64,000 nt of DNA from Flavobacterium dankookense. GTDB lineage: Bacteria; Bacteroidota; Bacteroidia; Flavobacteriales; Flavobacteriaceae. Below are positions 27,210-34,606 of this stretch, piece by piece. Under the pieces are notes generated by a model. That model saw only the letters and a list, made by a program, of their open reading frames with translations. It ran no database searches and was not told where the DNA came from. The DNA is taken from contig NZ_SNXR01000014.1 in the NCBI RefSeq assembly GCF_004362665.1, positions 186,001 to 250,000 of the forward strand, written 5' to 3'. Both the position numbers and the translations under genes were made by a program. Position 1 is the stretch's first letter, and each line of letters begins with the position of its first letter.

Positions 27210-27411
27210 GAATTGCTGCACTAATAATCATTGAGATTCCAATAATTAAGGCTGCAAAAACGATGGCAACAGCAACATTATTTTCTTGAGTTATTTTTTT
27301 CCAAGTGTTTTCGGGAGTTATTTTTTCAATTATGAAATAAGCAATAAAAAGTATTGCAATTCCAACAGCAGAAAACACTAATGAGTTGATAACAAGATGT
27401 GATATATTCAT
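27202..27411 (-). CDS. DUF350 small membrane protein (YjfL-like)
   Basis: A 69-residue protein with two transmembrane segments (about residues 7-28 and 45-66) separated by IEKITPENTWKKITQENNVAVA. This is the DUF350 signature, also present in E. coli YjfL. The function is unknown; the family recurs beside polyamine-biosynthesis-like genes. Its stop overlaps the start of the SpeE-like gene. Confidence 0.85.
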   Translation of the reverse strand: MNISHLVINSLVFSAVGIAILFIAYFIIEKITPENTWKKITQENNVAVAIVFAALIIGISMIISAAIHG

Positions 27412-27427
27412 GATATTTTATTTTTAG

Positions 27428-27610
27428 TTATTTATGATAAAAACGATTAACCGTACTTCGTCCTGAATTGGTTGGTTTATATTTTTCAGTTGATTCACAA
27501 TCGCAAAGTCTATTACCTTGTGTTGTGTAATAAACAAATATTCCATAGAAACACAAACCAATTAAAAGGGCTAAATAATTTTCTTTGATAAAATTTGATA
27601 CTTTTTCCAT
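27428..27610 (-). CDS. Small single-pass membrane protein
   Basis: A 60-residue protein; ATG at 27610 is used in place of the TTG at 27616. It has one transmembrane segment (about residues 12-29) followed by CDCES and a basic, Ser/Thr-rich tail. No family is recognised. It is placed tightly between DUF4178 (9 bp) and DUF350 (16 bp), which argues that it is a real operon member. Confidence 0.7.
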   Translation of the reverse strand: MEKVSNFIKENYLALLIGLCFYGIFVYYTTQGNRLCDCESTEKYKPTNSGRSTVNRFYHK

Positions 27611-27619
27611 TTTCAATTT

Positions 27620-28825
27620 TTAATATTCACCCCATCTTTTATTTTCAAAATATTTAGACCAATAGTACATTCCAACAGCAACAATTGCCATAAAAATAAA
27701 TACCATATAAATATTTCTATTGGACGGTGCATTCCAATTGGCTTTAACCGAAATTAAACTGTTTGAGAAATCCTCTGGTGCTTTTGATGGTGTTACCGTT
27801 AAATGATATTTTCCTGCTCCAACGCCACAAATATTAAAATTTTCGGAAGTACTTCCTTCTGTCCAATTTTCGCCATCGGTGTAGCCGTGATAATATTCAA
27901 CATCTTTTGAAGCATAAATTTCTTCGTTGGTGTTTTCGTTTACCAGAGCTATTTGAACATTTGCCCATGAATTATTTACATTAGACGAAACCGAAATTTG
28001 CAATGGCGCTGAACTTCCTTTTAACTCAAAGGATGGACTAACAAAATCTTTTGAAGTATAGTTTTCAAATGGAATCGAAGCATTTAAAACCTCTTGTTCT
28101 ACTCTATCTTGATTTAAATACCAATGCGTAAAAATGATTAAAAAACCAACTGCACAAAATGTCAAGACCAAATTTCTAACATTAACAAAAAAAGGTTCTA
28201 CCATTCCAATCTCTGATTTTGATGGTATTACAGATGTATTGAATGCTTTTTTTACAGCACTTCTTGAAATATGTTTACCGTAAAACGCAGTTTGTTCTTG
28301 TCCAAATTTTTCAAATGATAGAATAAATGGTGGATTTATATATTCAATTAATTCTATTTTGTTCAAAACATTAAAATCAAAAAAACCAGCCGCATAATCA
28401 AGTTTTGGATAGGAATAATCAAATCTATCATAGGTATTATCCAAATAGTCAATCGTTAATGGGTGATTGCCTACTTTTTTTTCAAACTCTGTTTGTTCTA
28501 ATAGTATAAAGTTTCCCGATGATTCTGAAAGGTATAAAAATTCAGCTTTATCATTTTGCAATACATATTCAATCCATCGAATATTATAATCACCACTTTT
28601 AACCAAAAAACCAATGATTGTAAATACATTTCCATAGAATTCTGCTTTTTGACCAACAGAAAAGGCGTTGTTGTAATCAACTTTTTTGTGTCTTTCTTTG
28701 AAAACAAAATCGTTAGAAACGTTTCTACTATAAATAGTTGCACAATTTGGGCAGGAAAAATAAGTAACCTCAATTTTTATATCGAGTTTGGTAACCGTAT
28801 TACAATGATAGCAAGAAAAATCCAT
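27620..28825 (-). CDS. DUF4178 membrane protein with N-terminal zinc ribbon
   Basis: A 401-residue protein; ATG at 28825 is 7 bp after the speD stop, and is preferred to the TTG at 28849. Two CxxC knuckles, CYHC (C5, C8) and CPNC (C25, C28), form a zinc ribbon. Next comes a DUF4178 domain (VGQKAEFYGNVFTIIGFLVKS, about residues 57-77; a second copy may run to 190). A transmembrane segment is near 220-238, an extracytoplasmic beta-rich region follows (about 240-375), and a second transmembrane segment precedes the C-terminus. The function is unknown; it may link a cytoplasmic ligand to the membrane. Confidence 0.85.
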   Translation of the reverse strand: MDFSCYHCNTVTKLDIKIEVTYFSCPNCATIYSRNVSNDFVFKERHKKVDYNNAFSVGQKAEFYGNVFTIIGFLVKSGDYNIRWIEYVLQNDKAEFLYLSESSGNFILLEQTEFEKKVGNHPLTIDYLDNTYDRFDYSYPKLDYAAGFFDFNVLNKIELIEYINPPFILSFEKFGQEQTAFYGKHISRSAVKKAFNTSVIPSKSEIGMVEPFFVNVRNLVLTFCAVGFLIIFTHWYLNQDRVEQEVLNASIPFENYTSKDFVSPSFELKGSSAPLQISVSSNVNNSWANVQIALVNENTNEEIYASKDVEYYHGYTDGENWTEGSTSENFNICGVGAGKYHLTVTPSKAPEDFSNSLISVKANWNAPSNRNIYMVFIFMAIVAVGMYYWSKYFENKRWGEY

Positions 28826-28832
28826 ACTCAAT

Positions 28833-29195
28833 TTATCTATTAATTTCAAAATCTTTTAAAACAATTGCCTTAAAAAAGGTTACAAACTCATTGGTAATAC
28901 TTTTTACTTTTTGAGTATTATCTTGTAAATAATTACACAAGTAAACATCTAACGTAAGCTGTTTAAATTCAGGCCAAGTATGAATACAAATATGAGATTC
29001 TTTTAAACAAATAGCAATCGTGAAACTATTATTTCCAAAATTGTGGGTAATTATTCCAACTTTTTCAAGTTCAAAATCTTGAATAATTTTTTCTGAAAAA
29101 TCAATGAAAATATTACTGTTGGTTAGCAAATCTACCTCATCTACTTGAAGTGTGACTAATTTATGTAATCCCGGAGAATAGGTGTTTTGATCCAT
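28833..29195 (-). CDS. speD: S-adenosylmethionine decarboxylase proenzyme
   Basis: A 120-residue prokaryotic class 1b AdoMetDC. The site of self-cleavage is E66-S67 in KESHICIHTWPE; S67 becomes the pyruvoyl group. H72 and C87 match H68 and C83 of the well-studied Thermotoga enzyme with the same spacing (each +4). Everything needed for processing is therefore present. The product, decarboxylated SAM, is the aminopropyl donor used by the SpeE-like enzyme in the same operon. It is the first gene of the seven-gene minus-strand operon; a clean promoter was not found in the 70 bp upstream. Confidence 0.95.
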   Translation of the reverse strand: MDQNTYSPGLHKLVTLQVDEVDLLTNSNIFIDFSEKIIQDFELEKVGIITHNFGNNSFTIAICLKESHICIHTWPEFKQLTLDVYLCNYLQDNTQKVKSITNEFVTFFKAIVLKDFEINR

Positions 29196-29266
29196 TAAAA
29201 GTAAAATCCCAATTGATTTGATGAGATATTCTTTTATACGTAAGTGTTAAAATTTTGTTACAAAAA

Positions 29267-29288
29267 AAGCGAGAATTTCATCTCGCTT
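29267..29288 (-). terminator. Terminator of the ferredoxin operon
   Basis: AAGCGAGA (29267-29274) pairs with TCTCGCTT (29281-29288), and a T run follows on the minus strand. It separates the ferredoxin operon from speD. Confidence 0.85.
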
Positions 29289-29291
29289 CTA

Positions 29292-29624
29292 TTATTGTTC
29301 AGGTGCAATTTCCAGTTCCAAACCATCAATTTCATCCGTAATTCGTATTTGGCAACCTAATCGTGAATTGTCTTTAACATGATACGCTTCCCAAAGCATT
29401 GCCTCTTCATCGGGATTTCGTTCTAACGAAATGACATCGTTTAAAACATAACATTGACAGGAAGCGCACATTGCCATTCCACCACAAACGCCAACGGTTC
29501 CTTCTTCAGCTAATTCATACATTCGAATAACTTCCATGACGTTTAAGTTCATGTCGGTTGGTGCTTGAATTTCGTGAGTTTGTCCGTTTCGGTCGGTTAT
29601 TTTTAGGGTTATATCTTGTGGCAT
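29292..29624 (-). CDS. Adrenodoxin-type [2Fe-2S] ferredoxin
   Basis: A 110-residue ferredoxin. Cluster ligands are C47, C53, C56 and C91 (CX5CX2C...C) in GVCGGMAMCASC and RLGCQI, the pattern of adrenodoxin-type ferredoxins that serve oxygenases or Fe-S assembly. It follows the diiron protein gene by 6 bp and ends the operon FNR - diiron protein - ferredoxin, suggesting that it carries electrons from the reductase to the diiron protein. Confidence 0.93.
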   Translation of the reverse strand: MPQDITLKITDRNGQTHEIQAPTDMNLNVMEVIRMYELAEEGTVGVCGGMAMCASCQCYVLNDVISLERNPDEEAMLWEAYHVKDNSRLGCQIRITDEIDGLELEIAPEQ

Positions 29625-29630
29625 TTACGT

Positions 29631-30194
29631 CTATTTTTTACAGTAATGATTGGAATTATCTACTGGATATTTTTTTTCTAAATCTATATTATTAAATCCT
29701 TTGTTGTTTCCCCATGAGAATAATTTTTCAAAAAATGGAAGCAACTTATTACCTTTTATTTTTTCTAAGAAATAAATTTCGTGTTCTTTCTCTTTCATTC
29801 CCATTTCATACAAAATGGAGTCATATTTTGAAATCCCTAAAGAATTAAAAAAATGTCTCATTCTAAAATATTCGCAAACATTACCACTTTCTAGTCTTCC
29901 TGCAAAATAAAATGGCATAAACCACCCAATAATATAACAACTTCCTGAGATAATTTTCCCTATAATATAAAACTTTAACTCATACCATCTTGAAATTGGA
30001 ATCTCAAAATCGTTCATGATTTTTAAAACTTCATCTCTATGACTCCATTCGTCTAATTCTATTTGATGGATTTCCTTTTTTTGATTTTTATCTTTCACAG
30101 AACCAGCATGACCTTGATAAGCAAAACTTGCCGCTTTCTCAGCAGAATACGCTTTTTGCAACAAATCAATTAATTCTGGATGATTTAATTTCAT
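29631..30194 (-). CDS. Ferritin-like diiron protein, Coq7-like
   Basis: A 187-residue four-helix protein. The ligands of a diiron site are all present: E19 (SAEKAA), E49xxH52 (DEWSH), E102 or E108 (RLESGNVCEY) and E135xxH138 (KEKEH). This is the pattern of demethoxyubiquinone hydroxylase (Coq7). Two hydrophobic stretches (about residues 75-98) could associate with the membrane. Bacteroidota generally use menaquinone, so the real substrate is probably not demethoxyubiquinone. The gene abuts the reductase gene with no spacer. Confidence 0.75.
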   Translation of the reverse strand: MKLNHPELIDLLQKAYSAEKAASFAYQGHAGSVKDKNQKKEIHQIELDEWSHRDEVLKIMNDFEIPISRWYELKFYIIGKIISGSCYIIGWFMPFYFAGRLESGNVCEYFRMRHFFNSLGISKYDSILYEMGMKEKEHEIYFLEKIKGNKLLPFFEKLFSWGNNKGFNNIDLEKKYPVDNSNHYCKK

Positions 30195-31253
30195 TTATTC
30201 AATCGATTTAACAACTGCTTTTTCTGCTTCTTTTCGTGTTCCGTCAAAACCATCAACTCCGGAAACGGTTGTATATTTTAACACGTACTTTTTTCCAGGA
30301 TTTAATCTATTGTAAACACTTTGACACATTAATGTTGCTTCATGAAAACCGCAAAGAATTAACTTCAATTTTCCAGGATATGTATTCACATCACCAATGG
30401 CGTAAATTCCGTCGATGTTGGTTTGGTAATCTAAAGCATTGTTTACTTTGATGGCGTTTTTTTCTATTTCTAATCCCCAATTGGCGATTGCTCCAAGTTT
30501 AGGCGTCAATCCAAAAAGCGGAATAAAATAATCCGTTTCAACGTTCATTCTTGCTCCATTGATTTCAATATCTACTGATTCAATTCTTTCTGAACCTTTG
30601 AAGCCAACAACTTCTGCTGGTGTAATTAATTTTATTTTTTCTTCTTGCTTTAACTCTTGTACTTTATCAACTGAATCTAAAGCACCGCGGAATTCGTTTC
30701 TTCTATGCACTAAAGTTACTGACGATGCTACATTGGACAAAAAGATTGACCAATCTAATGCTGAATCGCCACCACCAGAAATCACTACTTTTTTTCCTCT
30801 ATATTTTTCTGGATCTTTCACAAAGTAATCAACACCTCGATCTTCTTTTTCGTAGAATTCTAAATCTTTTAGAATTGGTTTTCTAGGTTCAAAAGTTCCT
30901 AAACCACCAGCAATGGCAATTGCTTTTGCATGATGTTTTGTCCCTTCATTGGTTGTTACTACAAAACTTCCATCTTCTAATTTTTCGATAGTTTCAGCGG
31001 TTTCTCCTAGAGTAAAACCAGGTTGAAACTGCTTTATTTGTTCCATTAAATTGGTAACCAAATCGCCCGCAAGAACTTCGGGATAACCTGGAATATCAAA
31101 TATTGGTTTTTTGGGATATAATTCTGCTAATTGTCCGCCAGGTTGTGGCAAAGCATCAATAATATGACATTTTAATTTTAATAATCCGGCTTCAAAAACG
31201 GCAAAAAGTCCTGTTGGACCTGCGCCAATGATGAGTATATCTGTTGTAATCAT
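30195..31253 (-). CDS. Ferredoxin--NADP reductase, thioredoxin-reductase-like
   Basis: A 352-residue FAD/NADP oxidoreductase. FAD motif IGAGPTGLFAVFEA at residues 8-21, GGQLAELYPKKPIFDIPGYP, NADPH motif VVISGGGDSALDWSIFLS near 150, and YAIGDVNTYPGKLKLILCGFHEA near the end. The CxxC of thioredoxin reductase is absent, which identifies the type 2 ferredoxin reductase. It is the first gene of the diiron/ferredoxin operon. Confidence 0.92.
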   Translation of the reverse strand: MITTDILIIGAGPTGLFAVFEAGLLKLKCHIIDALPQPGGQLAELYPKKPIFDIPGYPEVLAGDLVTNLMEQIKQFQPGFTLGETAETIEKLEDGSFVVTTNEGTKHHAKAIAIAGGLGTFEPRKPILKDLEFYEKEDRGVDYFVKDPEKYRGKKVVISGGGDSALDWSIFLSNVASSVTLVHRRNEFRGALDSVDKVQELKQEEKIKLITPAEVVGFKGSERIESVDIEINGARMNVETDYFIPLFGLTPKLGAIANWGLEIEKNAIKVNNALDYQTNIDGIYAIGDVNTYPGKLKLILCGFHEATLMCQSVYNRLNPGKKYVLKYTTVSGVDGFDGTRKEAEKAVVKSIE

Positions 31254-31255
31254 TT

Positions 31256-31300
31256 TTAGAGTTTAGAAGTTTATGAGTTTATGCGTTTAGAAGTTTACAG
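31256..31300. repeat. 8-bp degenerate tandem repeat (AGTTTAGA/AGTTTATG)
   Basis: Five octamer units run in tandem directly before the reductase start: AGTTTAGA, AGTTTATG, AGTTTATG, CGTTTAGA, AGTTTACA. Confidence 0.65.
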
Positions 31301-31361
31301 TGCGAAAATCTAAAACATAAATTTTTAAACATATGATATTTGTCAGTTTACAGTTTGCGTT

Positions 31362-31422
31362 AGGGATAGAAGCGGCATCCTTTTGTGGAGTTTACGGAAC
31401 AAAAGATACAGCGAATAGCCCG
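31362..31422 (+). repeat. Interspersed hairpin element, copy 3
   Basis: AGGGATAGAAGCGGCATCC (31362-31380), arms CTTTTGT (31380-31386) and ACAAAAG (31399-31405), then GATACAGCGAATAGCCCG. Directly after it, ACCAGT and ACTGGT (31423-31428, 31449-31454) enclose a GTCATTGCGAGGCACGAAGC repeat. Confidence 0.8.
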
Positions 31423-31454
31423 ACCAGTCATTGCGAGGCACGAAGCAAACTGGT
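31423..31454. repeat. GTCATTGCGAGG-type palindromic repeat
   Basis: Inverted arms ACCAGT / ACTGGT surround a sequence containing GTCATTGCGAGGCACGAAGC (from 31427), a small repeat common in Bacteroidota. A second version lies in the loop of copy 5 (45193-45241). Confidence 0.6.
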
Positions 31455-31469
31455 AACGCCAAAATAAAA

Positions 31470-31709
31470 TTAAGCTACGTTTTCTACGGTTTCGATTTGC
31501 GGTGCGTATTTTTTTATGGTAGTTTCAACGCCAGCTTTCATAGTGCTTATGCTTAAACTACATGACGTACACGCGCCTTGAAGACGAACTTTTACGTGCT
31601 TCTCATCTTCAACAGAAACCAAACTAATATCGCCACCATCCGAATTCAAAAATGGCCTGATTTCGTTCAGTGCTTTTTCGATGTTTAAAATTAATTCTTC
31701 GTTTGTCAT
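31470..31709 (-). CDS. NifU-type Fe-S scaffold domain protein
   Basis: A 79-residue protein equal to the C-terminal domain of NifU. LNSDGGDISLVSVED precedes the cluster-binding CTSC (C47, C50) in LQGACTSCSLSISTMKAGVE. It holds or transfers [Fe-S] clusters. It lies between the ferredoxin reductase and Mrp genes on the same strand, so Fe-S-related genes are clustered here. A short repeated leader (31710-31745) precedes the start. Confidence 0.92.
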   Translation of the reverse strand: MTNEELILNIEKALNEIRPFLNSDGGDISLVSVEDEKHVKVRLQGACTSCSLSISTMKAGVETTIKKYAPQIETVENVA

Positions 31710-31745
31710 TTTTTAGATTTTTAGATTTTTAGACTACTTAGATGT
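31710..31745. repeat. Degenerate TTTTTAGA tandem repeat before the NifU gene
   Basis: Units TTTTTAGAT recur three times and then degenerate into ACTTAGATGTTAGATTTTTG. A T-C-rich stretch with CATCTTAGA-type inversions follows to 31788. Confidence 0.55.
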
Positions 31746-31788
31746 TAGATTTTTGTGATGTCTAACTTTCTAAGATGTCTAAGACAGT

Positions 31789-32919
31789 CTATTTTTTCAC
31801 AGCAGAACATCCTGCCATTGTTGTTATTTTTATTGCTTCGGTTGGAGCAAGTGTTTCGTTTCTTTTTACTGTTTCTTCCACTACATTTCTTGTAATTTCT
31901 TCAAAAACTGTTTCTATGACAGAACCTGTTTGTAACGCTGCTGGTCGACCATAATCTCCAGCTTCGCGAATGCTCTGAACAATTGGAACTTCGCCAAGAA
32001 ATGGAACTTGAAGGTCAAGCGCAAGATTTTTTGCACCTTCTTGTCCGAAGATGTAGTATTTATTATTTGGTAGTTCTGCAGGAGTAAAATAGGCCATGTT
32101 TTCAATAATTCCTAGGACAGGAACATTGATAGCTTCTGATAAAAACATGGAAACTCCTTTTTTAGCATCGGCTAGAGCTACGGCTTGTGGCGTACTAACG
32201 ACAACTGCACCTGTTATTGGCAATGACTGCATGATTGATAAATGTATATCGCCTGTTCCTGGCGGTAAATCGATTAACATAAAATCCAATTCGCCCCAAG
32301 CAGCATCAAAAATCATTTGGTTTAGCGCTTTGGATGCCATTGGTCCACGCCAAATAACGGCTTGACTTGGCGCAGTGAAAAATCCGATAGAAAGAATTTT
32401 AATTTCATAACTTTCCACTGGTTTCATTTTTGATTTTCCATCGATTTCAACCGAAATTGGTTTTTCGTTTTCCACGTCAAACATGATTGGCATGCTTGGA
32501 CCATAAATATCGGCATCGAGAACACCAACTTTGAAACCCATTTTAGCTAAAGTTACTGCTAAATTTGCTGTTACTGTAGATTTTCCAACACCACCTTTAC
32601 CTGAAGCTACGGCAATAATATTTGAAATTCCAGGAATGGCTTTACCTTTAATCTCGTTTGTTTTTTCGGGAGTTTCTACCTTGATATTGACTTTAACCTC
32701 AGCATCGGGAGAGAATTTTTCGTGGATGAGTTTTTTGATGTCGTCTTCTGCACGTTTTTTGATGTGCATTGCCGGTGTATTTATAACCAATTCAACAATG
32801 ACTTCGTTACCAAAAGTTAGCACGTTTCTAACAGCTCCACTTTCAACCATATTTTTTCCTTCGCCAGCAATAGTAATGGTTTCTAATGCTGAAAGGATTT
32901 CCTTTTTATCTAGTTTCAT
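31789..32919 (-). CDS. Mrp/ApbC Fe-S carrier P-loop ATPase
   Basis: A 376-residue protein. Residues 1-95 are a DUF59/MIP18-type domain; the deviant Walker A is ASGKGGVGKSTVTANLA from about residue 105, followed by DADIYGPSMPIM and FMLIDLPPGTGD. The C-terminal half has GIIENMAYF without the CxxC usual in this position. It binds Fe-S clusters and delivers them to apoproteins. It lies upstream of the NifU-like gene. Confidence 0.93.
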   Translation of the reverse strand: MKLDKKEILSALETITIAGEGKNMVESGAVRNVLTFGNEVIVELVINTPAMHIKKRAEDDIKKLIHEKFSPDAEVKVNIKVETPEKTNEIKGKAIPGISNIIAVASGKGGVGKSTVTANLAVTLAKMGFKVGVLDADIYGPSMPIMFDVENEKPISVEIDGKSKMKPVESYEIKILSIGFFTAPSQAVIWRGPMASKALNQMIFDAAWGELDFMLIDLPPGTGDIHLSIMQSLPITGAVVVSTPQAVALADAKKGVSMFLSEAINVPVLGIIENMAYFTPAELPNNKYYIFGQEGAKNLALDLQVPFLGEVPIVQSIREAGDYGRPAALQTGSVIETVFEEITRNVVEETVKRNETLAPTEAIKITTMAGCSAVKK

Positions 32920-32952
32920 CTTCTTGTTTAAAAATTTACGAGTTTACCCTTT

Positions 32953-32968
32953 TCCCGATACTTCGGGA
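32953..32968. repeat. Palindrome TCCCGA-TACT-TCGGGA
   Basis: Perfect 6-bp arms around a 4-nt loop. Closely related palindromes lie at 10709-10722, 45082-45099 and 59650-59669. It is in the space between the TolC and Mrp genes. Confidence 0.6.
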
Positions 32969-33104
32969 TTACTCAGGATTACAGTTCAATTAAAAGCTGA
33001 TAGACTTTTTATTTAAACTGAATATGAATTGCAAAGATACTACGAAATGTTTGGAAACAATAGTTAATGAATTGAAAATGTTTATGAAGTAATTGTCAAA
33101 AACT

Positions 33105-34403
33105 TTACAGCGATTTTCCTTGAATTAAATGAATTTTTACATCGGTAAATTGCCTTTGTAATTGATTTTTTAGTAAGTCGTACTCAGTAGAAAGCAACTG
33201 ATTTTTAACGGCCGAAAAGACAACAGCATCAATTACGCCAGAAGTAAATTTAGACTGTGAAGTTCGAAAAGAAGCGTCAGCAAAGGTTTTCATTTGAGCC
33301 AATTTTGTTTCTAATTCACCTAAGTTTATTTTGTTTTGGGTTTCAATATCAATTTGATTTTTGATTTTCAACTTTTCTTGTTCGATAATAAATTTTGATT
33401 TTTCGGCTTCAATTTTTGCAGCTGAAACTCTTCGGTTATTTCTAAAACCATTAAAAACTGGTACGTTCAACTGAATTCCGAGTTGTTGGTTTTTATTATC
33501 AGAAATTTGTTTGTTGAAATTATCCACTGTAACATCGGGTTGATTTAATGGTTTATAATAAAAAGTGGAAAATCCATAAAAGGTTGTTAACGTTGGTAAA
33601 TTGTTGGCTCGTTCCAATTTTGTATCTTTCAAACTACTTTGATAACCCAATTCGGCGGCGCGAATTTTTGGATTATCATCGATGGAACTTTCAGAAGGTT
33701 TTTTTTCTATAAAATATTCTAAAACCACATTATTTATTGAAGAGTTTTCAACGTTCATCAATTGGAAAAGTTGTTTTTTTTGTATTAAAAATAATTGTTC
33801 GGTTTCAAGAATTTTGATTTCTTCTTGTGCAAAACTCAATTGCATATCATATAAATCGCTTTTGGGTTTGCTACCAATTTCGACTTCTTTCTGAATTCGA
33901 GATAGATTAAACTCGGAATTTTTGAATTGGGCTGTCTGAATTTTGAGTAATTCTTGCGTGAAAAGTGCTTGATAATAACTTTCCACTATTTGAAGTTGGT
34001 ATTCGTTTTCAATAACGGCTAAATCAGCTTTGTCTTTTTCGATGTCAATTTTTGTTTTTTGCGCCATGGCAAAATTTTTAAAATCAATCAAATTCATTTG
34101 TGCATTCAAAAAGAAATTATCGTTTTGAATGTTAGAACTAACTCTTCCATTGGTAGATGGATCAATGGTTGAACCAAAATTATAGCTTTGATTTCCTGTA
34201 AAAGAAATTGCTGGTAACATTTGATTTGCTATAGAATTGTGCAATTTTTGTGATTTTTTTACTTGAAGTTGACTGATTTTTATGTCAATCGAATTCTTCA
34301 TCGCTTCGTAAATGCATTTCTGCAAAGGCCAGGAATTTTCTTGACCAAATACAGAAAAACAAAGTGTATAAATGAAAACTAGTAAAAAAGCTTTTTTATT
34401 CAT
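33105..34403 (-). CDS. TolC family outer-membrane efflux protein
   Basis: A 432-residue outer-membrane channel; the ATG at 34403 opens a signal peptide ending about SVFGQ. The two halves show the TolC coiled-coil hairpin pattern, with conserved segments LPAISFTGNQSYNFGSTIDP (about residues 55-75) and IQLNVPVFNGFRNNRRVSAA (about 315-335). It is the last gene of the export operon. The GTG at 34421 is an in-frame alternative but falls in a repeat. Confidence 0.9.
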   Translation of the reverse strand: MNKKAFLLVFIYTLCFSVFGQENSWPLQKCIYEAMKNSIDIKISQLQVKKSQKLHNSIANQMLPAISFTGNQSYNFGSTIDPSTNGRVSSNIQNDNFFLNAQMNLIDFKNFAMAQKTKIDIEKDKADLAVIENEYQLQIVESYYQALFTQELLKIQTAQFKNSEFNLSRIQKEVEIGSKPKSDLYDMQLSFAQEEIKILETEQLFLIQKKQLFQLMNVENSSINNVVLEYFIEKKPSESSIDDNPKIRAAELGYQSSLKDTKLERANNLPTLTTFYGFSTFYYKPLNQPDVTVDNFNKQISDNKNQQLGIQLNVPVFNGFRNNRRVSAAKIEAEKSKFIIEQEKLKIKNQIDIETQNKINLGELETKLAQMKTFADASFRTSQSKFTSGVIDAVVFSAVKNQLLSTEYDLLKNQLQRQFTDVKIHLIQGKSL

Positions 34404-34416
34404 GTCATTATTTTTT

Positions 34417-34568
34417 GCCACGGCTTCACTGAATTTGAAATTGATAAGATTTTAAACTAGATAAAAACATAGTTTTACATATCTTAGAAAGTCGTTTCAC
34501 TCATTTTGAGAAAAACATAGTTGCATCAAATTATTTTTGCCACAGATTTCACGGATTAAAAGGATTTT
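34417..34568. repeat. Pair of GCCAC(A/G)GNTTCAC-type direct repeats
   Basis: GCCACGGCTTCACTGAATTT (from 34417) and GCCACAGATTTCACGGATT (from 34539) share a diverged 30-40 nt motif. Both lie in the space between the TolC and permease genes. Their function is unknown. Confidence 0.5.
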
Positions 34569-34606
34569 ATTTTTTGATTTTTGAAATTGATTTTTGAAGT
34601 TGAATT

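Noticed and set aside
31256..31300. CRISPR-like array
   Set aside because: The units are 8 bp and contiguous, without spacers; it is a simple degenerate tandem repeat.
32531..33016. 161-residue plus-strand frame
   Set aside because: It is antisense to the Mrp gene, has no start signal and a composition that reflects the complementary strand.
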